From Planomonospora sp. ID82291 (lineage in GTDB: Bacteria > Actinomycetota > Actinomycetes > Streptosporangiales > Streptosporangiaceae), in contig NZ_JABTEX010000001.1 in assembly GCF_015711645.1 (NCBI RefSeq), positions 1 through 64,000 of the forward strand: 64,000 nucleotides of DNA, in the 5' to 3' direction. Both the position numbers and the translations under genes were made by a program. The notes below the pieces were generated by a model. The model ran no database searches. It had not been told where the DNA came from and was given only the letters and a program-made list of their open reading frames with translations. Positions 55,491 to 63,095 of this stretch are shown here, in pieces; position 1 is the stretch's first letter, and every line of letters begins with the position of its first letter.

Positions 55491-56690
55491 TCACCCGCCC
55501 GGAGCGGGCGCGGGCAACGGGAGTACGGCCACCACCGCGAACCCGCCCTCCGGGCGGGGCCCTGCGGTGATCTTTCCCTGGTAGAGCCTGACACGTTCGG
55601 TCATGCCGATCAACCCGTGTCCGGCATCCCCGGAGCCGGGACCGCCGGGAGAGACGGTCCCGTCGTCGACGACGCTGACGGTCAGCTCGGCCGGGCCGTA
55701 CTCCAGCAGCACCTCCGCCCGCGCCGCCCCGGCGTGCTTGAGCACGTTGGTCAGCGCCTCCTGCACGACCCGGTAGGCGCACAGGTCCAGCCCGGACGGC
55801 AGCGTCCGCGCCTTCCCCACGACGCGCACCTCGACCGCGGATCCGGCCGCGCGCACCCGCTCCAGCAGCGGCGTGAGCCCTCCCAGACCCGGAGTGATCG
55901 CATAGAGGTCCTCGTCCTCGTCGCGCGCCTCCACGCGCAGGATCGACAGCAGCCGCCGCATCTCCCCCAGCGCCTCGCTGCTGGCGTCGGCGATGACCCC
56001 CAGCGTCTCGTGCGCGGCCACCGGATCGCCCAGGGCGACGTACCTGCCCATGCCCGCCTGGACCGAGATCACCGACATGTGGTGCGCCACCAGGTCGTGC
56101 AGCTCCCGCGCGATGCGCACCCGCTCCCGGGTGACGGCCCGCCGGGCCGCGGCGGCCCGCTCCTCATGGAGCCGTGCCGCCAGTTCGGCCAGCTGGCCGG
56201 TGCGTTCGCCCAGCAGCCGCACGCCGGCACCGATGCACACCGTGACGCCGGCCACCAGGACGGACTGCCCGGCGGCCGACCACCACGCGATTCCGGGATG
56301 CAGACCGACGGCGTGGACCCACTCCGCGACGACCGGCACGGTGCCGGCGGCGGTGACGGCGGCGGGGCGGTGCGCGGCCAGGGTGTAGAGGGCCAGCAGC
56401 GGCGCCATGCTGTTGAGCCCGTAGTGGTAGCCGAGCGCGTGGTAGACCACGGCGCCCGCCGCGGAGACCACCAGCACGGTGAACGGCATCCGCCTGCGCA
56501 GCGCCAGGGGCAGGTTCACCACGGCCGTCAGCGCGACCGACCACCCGTCCACCGGCCGCGCGGCGCGCCCGGGCTCGTATACCGCCCACAGCACGCTCCC
56601 GACGGACATCACCAGCGCCAGCGCGCCGTCGAGCACGAGCGGATCGACGACCGACAGCCGTCCGAGCGCCCGAGCGCCACGACCACGCAC
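55491..56690 (-). CDS. Sensor histidine kinase (HisKA_3), membrane
   Basis: 399 residues from GTG 56690. Four or five membrane helices (15-165), a short coiled stretch, then the HisKA_3 box RERVRIARELHDLVAHHMSVISVQAG (His about 205) and HATPase (VVQEALTNVLKHA, VDDGT, GHGLIGMTERV). Partner of the NarL-type regulator downstream. The signal is unknown. Confidence 0.95.
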   Translation of the reverse strand: MRGRGARALGRLSVVDPLVLDGALALVMSVGSVLWAVYEPGRAARPVDGWSVALTAVVNLPLALRRRMPFTVLVVSAAGAVVYHALGYHYGLNSMAPLLALYTLAAHRPAAVTAAGTVPVVAEWVHAVGLHPGIAWWSAAGQSVLVAGVTVCIGAGVRLLGERTGQLAELAARLHEERAAAARRAVTRERVRIARELHDLVAHHMSVISVQAGMGRYVALGDPVAAHETLGVIADASSEALGEMRRLLSILRVEARDEDEDLYAITPGLGGLTPLLERVRAAGSAVEVRVVGKARTLPSGLDLCAYRVVQEALTNVLKHAGAARAEVLLEYGPAELTVSVVDDGTVSPGGPGSGDAGHGLIGMTERVRLYQGKITAGPRPEGGFAVVAVLPLPAPAPGG

Positions 56691-57059
56691 CAGCGCATGC
56701 TATGGGCCGCGGACCTGCTCCGCATTCATCCTTCGATTGACATCGATCGCCGTACGGAGCGGCCGGGAGGCCGGGGCGCTCCCCCCTCCGAAGGATCTCC
56801 CGCCGGTTCGGCACGGACGAGAGCGCCGTGCAGGAGCGCCGCGCGGCCGATCACCTCGGCGCCGTGGAGAGCGGAGAGATGCCGCCACCGACCGTTCCAC
56901 CACGACGGCAGCGGCCGGATCACCGTGATCATGGCGACCACCGCACCGAGCCTGACAGGACGAACGTATGGTCACGACCTCTGGGGCGTCGGGTCCGGCG
57001 TCACGCGGAGCAAGCCGTCACGGACGCTCCAACCGATACCCGCGTCGTCCCGGTCGACG
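56691..57059. other. Gap upstream of the histidine kinase gene
   Basis: No convincing gene. Short frames exist on both strands (e.g. minus 56726-56941) without a recognisable family. The left edge must hold the promoter of the kinase operon. The right edge shades into the nucleotidyltransferase pseudogene. Confidence 0.4.
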
Positions 57060-57398
57060 GCGCCCGGCAGTCGGGCGACGCCCCTCTTCTCGACCGGGCT
57101 GCGATCGGGGACGCCTTCCGGCGGCTCGGTGATCGTCTCGCCCGGCGCGGACGGTTCGGCCCGCCGGGTCTTCGACCATCCGGGACTGCGTGTGTCCGCG
57201 GCTTCAGCAGAGCACCTGCCCGCGATGAAAGTCCTGGCCGCTCGGCGACGGGACACCGGCGACATCCGCACCCTCGTCGGCAGACTCGCGCTCGGCTCCG
57301 CGGACGAGGTGCTTGCCCTCTGCACGGAGGTCTTCCCCGACGAGCCCGTTCCCGACCGTGCCCGCCTCATGCTGGAAGACCTGTTCGACGAGAGCTGA
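57060..57398 (+). pseudogene. Nucleotidyltransferase (DUF6036-like) with internal deletion
   Basis: Two pieces of a family typical of toxin-antitoxin-like nucleotidyltransferases are joined out of frame. The first, near 57075-57155, reads PLLDRAAIGDAFRRLGDRLARRG. The second, in another frame from about 57160, reads RRVFDHPGLRVSAASAEHLPAMKVLAARRRDTGDIRTLVG and ends FPDEPVPDRARLMLEDLFDES. The roughly 80-100 residues between them in intact members, including the GGxA(M)xL...RxTxDxD nucleotidyltransferase core, are missing. Confidence 0.65.
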
Positions 57399-57428
57399 CG
57401 GCAACGCCGATCAGCGGGCCACGGCACG

Positions 57429-57460
57429 ACGCCCCGTTCCCGAGATCAGGAACGGGGCGT
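57429..57460. terminator. Terminator after the nucleotidyltransferase remnant
   Basis: ACGCCCCGTTCC (57429-57440) pairs perfectly with 57449-57460 around an 8-nt loop, followed by TT. Confidence 0.8.
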
Positions 57461-57467
57461 TTCGGCT

Positions 57468-57513
57468 GGTGGGCGTTATCGGGCTCGAACCAGTGACATC
57501 TCGCTTGCAAGGC
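57468..57513 (-). other. 3'-half tRNA copy, probable attachment-site remnant
   Basis: From GGTGGGCG to CAAGGC this stretch matches the 3' half of the tRNA-Val gene at 59518-59563 with four differences in 46 bases, in the same orientation, and stops at the anticodon arm. A tRNA 3' half without its 5' half is what an integrase leaves at the distal end of an inserted element. No integrase is seen. Confidence 0.7.
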
Positions 57514-57745
57514 AATCCGAACGGCTCCCCGAGCAGGACCGATATCGGCCATGACCTGCGGCTACGGTCTCTGGCCGTCCACCGGTGTCCAGCCCTATCC
57601 CCGGTCGTTGTCAACCAGTTGGTCACCCGGAACACAGCCCTGAGTCTGGGATCGTCCCCTGGCACTCCTTCATCGGCCGGGACTCCGAACCCCTTTTGTC
57701 GGCGACGACTGCAACCATGCCCCTCACATGATTCAAGGAGCGACA

Positions 57746-58306
57746 GTGATCGAGTATCTCGAGGAGTTCCGCTGGCTCTCCGACTGCGAAGAACTGGATG
57801 AGATCTACTGCGTGTCCTTCGTCCGGGATCTCACCCCGGAGGAAGTTCTCCGCCGGTTCAGCGGGGACGAGAACACCACGGAGGAGTGCGATGCAGCCGA
57901 TTACGTCGGCACCGCGAAGATCGGCGACTGGACCCTGGTCGTCGAACCAGGAGGATGGGAGCTCGCCGCCACCCCCGAGATATACACCCGGGTCGGACGG
58001 GGAACCGAGATCGTTTCAGTCTCCCGCCACGACTGCGCCTCGGACACCTTCGTCTACATCGTCGATGGCGAACCCGTCGTCCAGTTTGAACCGATGTTTC
58101 CGGGAGATCGGTCAGGCACCGATCCAGACCGCCTCGTCGAGGAGATGCGCGTGGTCGGGCTGAACCCCGACCACGACATCGACGGACCGGACATCGGTTC
58201 CCCGATCGAGAGGTCATTCGCCCTGGCCAGTAAAATCGTCGCTCTCCACTTCTCTCCGGAGATGCTGGAGCTCTGCTCCTTCCGCACCGCACCTCGTGAG
58301 GACTGA
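57746..58306 (+). CDS. DUF6461-like protein
   Basis: 186 residues from GTG 57746, which has AAGGAG six bases upstream (ATG 57728 lacks one). Acidic and soluble: FRWLSDCEELDEIYCVSFVRDLTPEEVLRRF, IGDWTLVVEPGGWELAA, GTEIVSVSRHDCASDTFVYIVDGEPVVQFEP, then a helical C-terminal part. This matches DUF6461, a family of actinomycete accessory genome proteins without known function. It lies within the tRNA-bounded segment. Confidence 0.8.
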   Translation: MIEYLEEFRWLSDCEELDEIYCVSFVRDLTPEEVLRRFSGDENTTEECDAADYVGTAKIGDWTLVVEPGGWELAATPEIYTRVGRGTEIVSVSRHDCASDTFVYIVDGEPVVQFEPMFPGDRSGTDPDRLVEEMRVVGLNPDHDIDGPDIGSPIERSFALASKIVALHFSPEMLELCSFRTAPRED

Positions 58307-58707
58307 TCGGCACCCGCGGGAAGACCAGTTCGCTGAGGATCTCAGGGGTTCAGGGGATAACGGGTCGACAGCTCCCGAACTTGGAGAACGTCCGAGCAGG
58401 GCTTGAGAGGGACCAGGACCGCGCAGCGCGCCAGATGGCCCAGATGGTGCGGTCACTGGGCAGGCTGGCGTACATGTCCGGCATTCGCGACGCCGTGCTC
58501 GCAGCGTCCTCCGGCTCATTGTGGCGTCGGTCGAAGCCACGGCCGACCGGGACAGGTACGACGCCGGTCCTCCGAAGCGAGCAGGACGCCATCACGCCTG
58601 CGAGCAGCGGTGAGTTCGGGCAGGCGGGCGCTTGCCGTTACTTCGAGCGTTCATGTCGGACCGGGCCCTCTGCGACGCGCCCGGCTGGATTTCCGAATGA
58701 CGACCGG
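58307..58707. other. 400-bp gap inside the tRNA-bounded segment
   Basis: Lower coding quality than its surroundings; no frame has a recognisable family. Probably eroded sequence of the integrated element. Confidence 0.4.
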
Positions 58708-59121
58708 TCAGCCCGGCAGCAGGGTGAATGCCGATATGTGCCGCGGTCTGACAACCCGGAAGTGACGATGGTCCACCGTGGCGATCTCCTTCAGCGCCAG
58801 CCGCTCAGCGATAGCGATCACTGCCGCATCGACCAGCCCGAGGGGCAGATCGATGTAGGTCTCAACGAGCTGGGCCATTCGAGGAAGGTCTTCGTCTTCC
58901 AGCTCCGCCACGTGGAATCCATCGCCCCCGAACGACTTGAGGAACGTCACCTCGGCTCTCGGACCGACACGGGACTCCAGCAGATAACCGATCTCCCCCA
59001 TCACCGGAGAAGGCACGAGCAGCGGACCGCGCGCCCGGCGGAGCAGCTTCAGGCATTCGTGATGGTGCCGGTCCTTCACATTGCCCGCAGCGAGGAGCAC
59101 GCCCGTGTCGCATAGAAGCAC
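58708..59121 (-). CDS. PIN-domain protein, VapC-like toxin
   Basis: 137 residues. PIN-domain acidic residues are all visible: LLCDTGVLLAAG (first Asp, residue 5), PSPVMGEIGYLLE (Glu about 43), and LGLVDAAVIAIAERL with TVDHRHF (Asp about 97 and 115). VapC toxins are RNases that cut tRNA or rRNA. The start is 1 bp from the stop of the small upstream gene, the typical antitoxin-toxin order. The catalytic set looks intact. Confidence 0.88.
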   Translation of the reverse strand: MLLCDTGVLLAAGNVKDRHHHECLKLLRRARGPLLVPSPVMGEIGYLLESRVGPRAEVTFLKSFGGDGFHVAELEDEDLPRMAQLVETYIDLPLGLVDAAVIAIAERLALKEIATVDHRHFRVVRPRHISAFTLLPG

Positions 59122-59122
59122 C

Positions 59123-59326
59123 TCAGTGACCCCATTCCGAGCGGAGGATCTCCTCGTGCCGCTCGGACAGCTCAGGTTCGGCTTCGAAGGAAGCGAAGAA
59201 CGGTAGATCCCGCTCGGCTCCTTCGCACTCCCCCAGACGGCCCCGGATCAGTTCCAGAGCCGGACGCAGTTCCACCTCCGGCAGCTGATCCACCAGGTGG
59301 TGCAGTTCCTCACGCATGGCGCTCAT
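59123..59326 (-). CDS. VapB-like antitoxin candidate
   Basis: 67 residues. EELHHLVDQLPEVELRPALELIRGRL then FASFEAEPELSERHEEILRSEWGH: a helical N terminus and an acidic tail that could clamp the PIN protein, as in several actinomycete antitoxins. No classical ribbon-helix-helix or AbrB signature. Adjacent to and upstream of vapC. Confidence 0.72.
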   Translation of the reverse strand: MSAMREELHHLVDQLPEVELRPALELIRGRLGECEGAERDLPFFASFEAEPELSERHEEILRSEWGH

Positions 59327-59472
59327 ATGGACGAGTGTAGGCCTCTGACCTCGATCACCAGGGCTGTCCCGGTGCTCCAGGTGCCGACCATGCTCCGGAG
59401 AACCGGTTCTGGCTTGGCGACTCGCTGGCGAAGCGAGCGCTCACCAAGTGGTGAACGCTCGACTCTCCGCCG

Positions 59473-59511
59473 AAAAAACTGCACCCCTGACCTGTCGATG
59501 CAGTTCAGGGG
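59473..59511 (-). terminator. Terminator of tRNA-Val
   Basis: On the minus strand TCAGGGG/CCCCTGA-type arms (59505-59511 and 59484-59490) are followed by TGCAGTTTTTT (T-run at 59473-59478). It lies directly after the tRNA 3' end. Confidence 0.7.
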
Positions 59512-59519
59512 CCTGAAGG

Positions 59520-59591
59520 TGGGCGCTACCGGGTTCGAACCAGTGACATCTCGCTTGTAAGGCGAGCGCTCTACCGCTGAGCTAAGCGCCC
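59520..59591 (-). tRNA. tRNA-Val (anticodon TAC)
   Basis: 72 nt on the minus strand. GGGCGCT pairs with AGCGCCC in the acceptor stem, the D arm reads GCTCAGCGGTAGAGC, the anticodon arm is CTCGC-CTTACAA-GCGAG (anticodon TAC), and the T arm has GGTTCGAACCC. The discriminator is A and CCA is not encoded. Its 3' half is duplicated at 57468-57513. Confidence 0.95.
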
Positions 59592-59623
59592 GGGAAATCC
59601 CGTCGCACAGACGGGATACAACC

Positions 59624-60589
59624 TTACGGCACGGCGGAGGTCGTCGGCACATCGAGCGACCACGACGCACCCGCCTCCGGCGCCCCGGCCGCGCGCCAGC
59701 CGAGCAGGGCCGCGCCGAGCATGCCCGCGGCGACGCCCAGGGCCGCCTTGCGCAGCGGCGGGGCCGCGCGGAAGGTGAGCCGTTCGCCGAGCCGTACGGC
59801 CAGCGGGTCGGACAGCAGGGGGCCCGCCTCGGCCAGGCCGCCGCCCAGGACGATCGCCGAGGGGTCCAGCAGGAGCGTGTAGGTGGCCAGGGCGAGCGAG
59901 AGCGCCTCGACCGCGTCGTCCCAGGTCTTCACCGCCAGCGGGTCCCCGGCGGCGGCCAGCGCGGCGACCTGCTCGGCCGTGGCGGCGGACGCGGCACGGG
60001 CCGAGTAGCGGCGGGAGACGGCCGAGGCGGAGGCGTAGGTCTCCAGGCAGCCGATCTGGCCGCAGGCGCACCGCTCACCGCCGGGGAAGACCGGGATGTG
60101 GCCGATCTCGCCGGCCCAGCCGGAGGTCCCGCCGTACGGCCCGCCGCCGATGACCATCGCGCCCGCGATGCCGGTGCCGATCGGCAGGAACAGGAAGTCG
60201 GAGAGCTCCCGGCCGGCGCCGAGCACGCTCTCGGCCAGCCCGCCGGTGCGCACGTCGTGGCCGAGCAGGACCGGGACGTCCAGGGGGACGAGCCCGGCGG
60301 CGGGGACGTCGCGCCAGCCGAGGTTGGCGGCGTAGAGCGCGGTGGCCGTCGCGTCGTCGACCAGCCCGGGGACGGCGATGCCGGCCGCCGCGGGCGCCGT
60401 GCCGAACAGCTCCGCGCCGCGGGCGGCGAGGTCGCCGGTGAAGGAGCGGATGACGGCGATCACGTTGTCCGGGCCCCGCTCGGCCCCGGTGGGACGGCGG
60501 TCGGTCGCGACGACCGTGCCGGTGCGGGTGACGATCCCGCCCTTCATCGAGGTGCCGCCGACGTCGACGGCCACCACGTACTCGCTCAT
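59624..60589 (-). CDS. ROK-family glucokinase/sugar kinase
   Basis: 321 residues. AVDVGGTSMKGGIV phosphate loop, LGHDVRTGG (catalytic Asp), LPIGTGIAGAMV, EIGHIPV, and the ROK zinc motif CACGQIGCLETYAS (about 172-186). The wide resemblance is to actinobacterial glucokinases. This is the second sugar kinase in the window after ppgK; ATP would be the donor here. No helix-turn-helix, so not a ROK repressor. Confidence 0.9.
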   Translation of the reverse strand: MSEYVVAVDVGGTSMKGGIVTRTGTVVATDRRPTGAERGPDNVIAVIRSFTGDLAARGAELFGTAPAAAGIAVPGLVDDATATALYAANLGWRDVPAAGLVPLDVPVLLGHDVRTGGLAESVLGAGRELSDFLFLPIGTGIAGAMVIGGGPYGGTSGWAGEIGHIPVFPGGERCACGQIGCLETYASASAVSRRYSARAASAATAEQVAALAAAGDPLAVKTWDDAVEALSLALATYTLLLDPSAIVLGGGLAEAGPLLSDPLAVRLGERLTFRAAPPLRKAALGVAAGMLGAALLGWRAAGAPEAGASWSLDVPTTSAVP

Positions 60590-60690
60590 CCCGGCCTTTC
60601 CCGATCACCGGCGCGGACGCGCCTCCGCACGGGAGGGAGCACGTCATCTGTCCTTTTCGCGCCGACTCACCCTAACGCAGAGCCGGCAGG

Positions 60691-61005
60691 TCAGGCCGGG
60701 GAGAACCGTCCGAGCACGCGGTCCAGCGCCGCCGCGACCTCGTCGGCCAGCCCGTCGGGCCGCTCGGGATCCGCCTGGGGCCGTTCGGCGAGCCGTACGG
60801 CCCCGCAGGAGCGGCACTCCACCTCCCCGAGCCGGCAGATGAGCGCGATGGACCCGCACGAGGAGCAGGTGTCGAGGTCCAGGTCGTGCACGCGCTGGCA
60901 GTCCGGGCAGATGAGCACCTGGGTCTGCCGGCGTACCCCGCGCTTCCAGGGGCTGGCGCCGCGGACCGGGTCGGTCTGCCGGGCCCCGCACGAGAAGCAG
61001 GGCAT
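60691..61005 (-). CDS. Small zinc-ribbon protein
   Basis: 104 residues from ATG 61005 (GGAGG five bases upstream). Eight Cys in CxxC pairs: PCFSCGARQ, ICPDCQRVHDL, TCSSCGSIAL, ECRSCGAVRL, enough for two zinc ribbons. C-terminal helix LADEVAAALDRVLGRF. No known function; probably nucleic-acid or protein binding. Confidence 0.75.
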   Translation of the reverse strand: MPCFSCGARQTDPVRGASPWKRGVRRQTQVLICPDCQRVHDLDLDTCSSCGSIALICRLGEVECRSCGAVRLAERPQADPERPDGLADEVAAALDRVLGRFSPA

Positions 61006-61063
61006 GATCGCCTCCGAGTGGTCGAGGTCGGCGGATCCGTGGAGGACCCCGCCGGATAACCGC

Positions 61064-61534
61064 TTAGGAAAGTTCGGCGAGCACCTTGAGGTACTCGGCG
61101 ATGTCACGTGCCTGCGGGAGCGGGTTCACCACGCGCCAGCGGACCACGCCGTCACCGTCGATGACGAAGGTCCCCCGCAGCGCCGCGCCCTTCTCCTCGT
61201 CGAACACACCGTACGCCCGCGCGACCCGCCCGTGCGGCCAGAAGTCGGAGAGGAGGGGAAACCCGTAGCCTTCCCGGTCGGCCCAGGCCCGCAGGGTGAA
61301 CACCGAGTCGGACGAGACGGCGAGGACCCGGACGTCCTCGGGAGCGGCGGGGACGAACTCGTCCCGGAGCGCGGAGAGCTCACCGCGGCAGACACCGCTG
61401 AACGCGAAGGGGTAGAAGATCAGCAGGACTCTGCGGCCGCGGTGGCCCGAGAGCCCGACCGGGGCGCCGTGCTGGTCCCTCAGCTCGAAGTCCGGAGCAG
61501 GCGAACCCACCTCGACCGCCGTGTGCACTGGCAT
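61064..61534 (-). CDS. Peroxiredoxin, AhpE-like 1-Cys
   Basis: 156 residues. The peroxidatic Cys is in FYPFAFSGVCRGELSALRDE (about residue 48), with RRVLLIFYPF strand and GTFVIDGDGVVRWRVVNP. This matches mycobacterial AhpE, which reduces peroxides and peroxynitrite using mycoredoxin or thioredoxin. No resolving Cys is seen. It is followed by the zinc-ribbon gene in the same direction. Confidence 0.9.
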   Translation of the reverse strand: MPVHTAVEVGSPAPDFELRDQHGAPVGLSGHRGRRVLLIFYPFAFSGVCRGELSALRDEFVPAAPEDVRVLAVSSDSVFTLRAWADREGYGFPLLSDFWPHGRVARAYGVFDEEKGAALRGTFVIDGDGVVRWRVVNPLPQARDIAEYLKVLAELS

Positions 61535-61580
61535 GTCCGCTGGATCCTCTCACCCCGATGGCGGATGGGCACACCATCAT

Positions 61581-61614
61581 CCTGCCGTACGGCTCACGCG
61601 AGCCGTACGGCAGG
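61581..61614. terminator. Terminator of the DUF3052 gene
   Basis: A 14-bp perfect stem (61581-61594/61601-61614) with a 6-nt loop, 20 bp after the stop on the minus strand. Confidence 0.8.
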
Positions 61615-61634
61615 GGGGACCCGTACCCGACCCC

Positions 61635-62063
61635 TTACCGGCGCGCCTTGGGTGTGGCCAGCCGCGTCCCCGACCAGTCGGGGGCGGCGCTGATGCTGCT
61701 GGTCTGCGAGAGACCCGCGGTCGTCGCGTCCTCCCCGATGTCACTGGGCTCCACGTGGCCCTCTCGACCGGCCTTGGGAGTGAGCAGCCAGATCTGGCCG
61801 CCGTCGGTCAGGTTGGTCACCACCCCGCTCAGGGCGTCGAACAGGTCACCGTCCCCGTCCCGCCACCACAGCAGCACGACGTCGACAACGTCCTCGTAGT
61901 CCTCATCGACCAGTTCGCTGCCGGTCAGCTCCTCGATGGAGTCGCGCAGATCGTCGTCGACGTCGTCGTCCCATCCGACTTCCTGCACCACTTGACCCGG
62001 CTTGAGGCCGAGACGTTCGGCCAGGCTGCGTTCGCCCTGCGCCTGACCCGCGGTCGCGCTCAC
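61635..62063 (-). CDS. DUF3052 protein
   Basis: 142 residues from GTG 62063, giving the usual MSATA start with GGAGGG six bases upstream (the ATG at 62069 is fused to the ribosome site). LGLKPGQVVQEVGWDDDVDDDLRDSIEELTGSELVDEDYEDVVDVVLLWWRDGDGDLFDALSG, IWLLTPKAGREGHVEPSDI and CTAGLSQT-like end are the DUF3052 hallmarks. Highly conserved in actinobacteria; reported near aceE in Streptomyces; function unknown. Confidence 0.92.
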   Translation of the reverse strand: MSATAGQAQGERSLAERLGLKPGQVVQEVGWDDDVDDDLRDSIEELTGSELVDEDYEDVVDVVLLWWRDGDGDLFDALSGVVTNLTDGGQIWLLTPKAGREGHVEPSDIGEDATTAGLSQTSSISAAPDWSGTRLATPKARR

Positions 62064-62190
62064 GTTCATCCCTCCTGCTTCGATGGCCCCGCCCCTTGTG
62101 CGGCGGTGCTCACAGTGCTTCGGCACAGTCCACACGCTGTGACCCTCAGTCGTCAACGGTCGCCACGGCAACGACTGGGCTACGCGTGAA

Positions 62191-62607
62191 TTAGCCCGAC
62201 AAAAATGACAACCGGACCCGCCGCTCGCGGTTGTCCACGTTGAGGTCCACCACGGCGACGGACTGCCACGTGCCCAGCGCGAGTCTCCCGGCCAGGACCG
62301 GGACGGTGGCGTACGGAGGGATGAGGGCCGGCATGACATGCGACCTCCCATGCCCTGCGGATCCGTGCGCATGCCGCCACCGGTCGTCGGCCGGGAGCAG
62401 GTCCGCGAGCGCGGCGAGCAGGTCGTCGTCGCTGCCCGAGCCCAGCTCGATCAGTGCGACCCCCGCGGTCGCGTGGGGCACGAAGACGTGCAGCAGGCCG
62501 TCCAGGCCGCCGTCCCCGCACGACCGGACGAAGTCCTCGCACGCGGCGGTGATGTCGTGCACCCGCTCGCGGGAACCGGTCACCACCTCGATCATCTGGG
62601 ATCTCAC
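62191..62607 (-). CDS. YjbQ family (UPF0047) protein
   Basis: 138 residues from GTG 62607 (ATG 62595 possible). VFVPHATAGVALIE and HVMPALIPPYATVPVLAGRLALGTWQSVAVVDLNVDNRERRVRLSFL are the conserved YjbQ core; the family has been linked to weak thiamin phosphate synthase activity and is otherwise uncharacterised. Its stop is close to a 130-bp gap before DUF3052; it starts 11 bp from the DUF1918 stop. Confidence 0.9.
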   Translation of the reverse strand: MRSQMIEVVTGSRERVHDITAACEDFVRSCGDGGLDGLLHVFVPHATAGVALIELGSGSDDDLLAALADLLPADDRWRHAHGSAGHGRSHVMPALIPPYATVPVLAGRLALGTWQSVAVVDLNVDNRERRVRLSFLSG

Positions 62608-62617
62608 ACGCGGAATC

Positions 62618-62812
62618 CTATGATCCGCGCTGGGCGGGGACGACGATCGCGTCCGGACCGGGGACCATCAGGCCCGTGTGTCCGTCCTCGAACCGCACCA
62701 GATAGGGAGGTTCTCCCTCGTTTCCCCGTACTTCGAGAACCTCGCCCCGCCGGTCGCGGTGGCCGACCGTGTCGCCGTGGACCAGTATCTGATCACCCAC
62801 TGTCGCGCGCAT
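62618..62812 (-). CDS. DUF1918 protein
   Basis: 64 residues from ATG 62812 with GGAAGGAGG upstream. RATVGDQILVHGDTVGHRDRRGEVLEVRG, PPYLVRFEDGHTGLMVPGPDAIV: an SH3-like small beta-barrel. Widespread in actinobacteria, unknown function. It precedes yjbQ in the same direction and may be cotranscribed. Confidence 0.9.
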   Translation of the reverse strand: MRATVGDQILVHGDTVGHRDRRGEVLEVRGNEGEPPYLVRFEDGHTGLMVPGPDAIVVPAQRGS

Positions 62813-63095
62813 TGCGCTCCTCCTTCCCGAGGCGGCCTTTCCCAAGGCGACCTTCCCGAGGCGGCGGAATGCCCCCTCTCCAGGGTCGTACCCTGCGGTC
62901 TTCCAGAAAAGAGCGCCCCCGGTGTTACCTTTCCCCGCCATTCGTCCTACCATCGGTGGACTAGGCCACATCGTTGCCCCTGCCAGCGGGGACATCCTGG
63001 TTACCGGTCGGTAGAGATGCACTTTCCGGAGCAAGAGACCAGGATGGACAGTGACCGACACCAGACAGAAGTCCATCCTCGGAAGGCGAGACCCA
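62813..63095. promoter_or_regulatory. Divergent region between DUF1918 and aceE
   Basis: 283 bp holding both promoters. An in-frame GTG at 63051 could start a 15-residue longer AceE. I could not pick a single promoter with confidence. Confidence 0.45.

Noticed and set aside
56726-56941. 71-codon minus-strand frame with WWNGRWRHL
   Set aside because: No ribosome site, no family and no conserved pattern; probably chance.
57468-57513. Second functional tRNA gene
   Set aside because: Only the 3' half matches; the sequence beyond the anticodon arm cannot form a D arm or acceptor stem.
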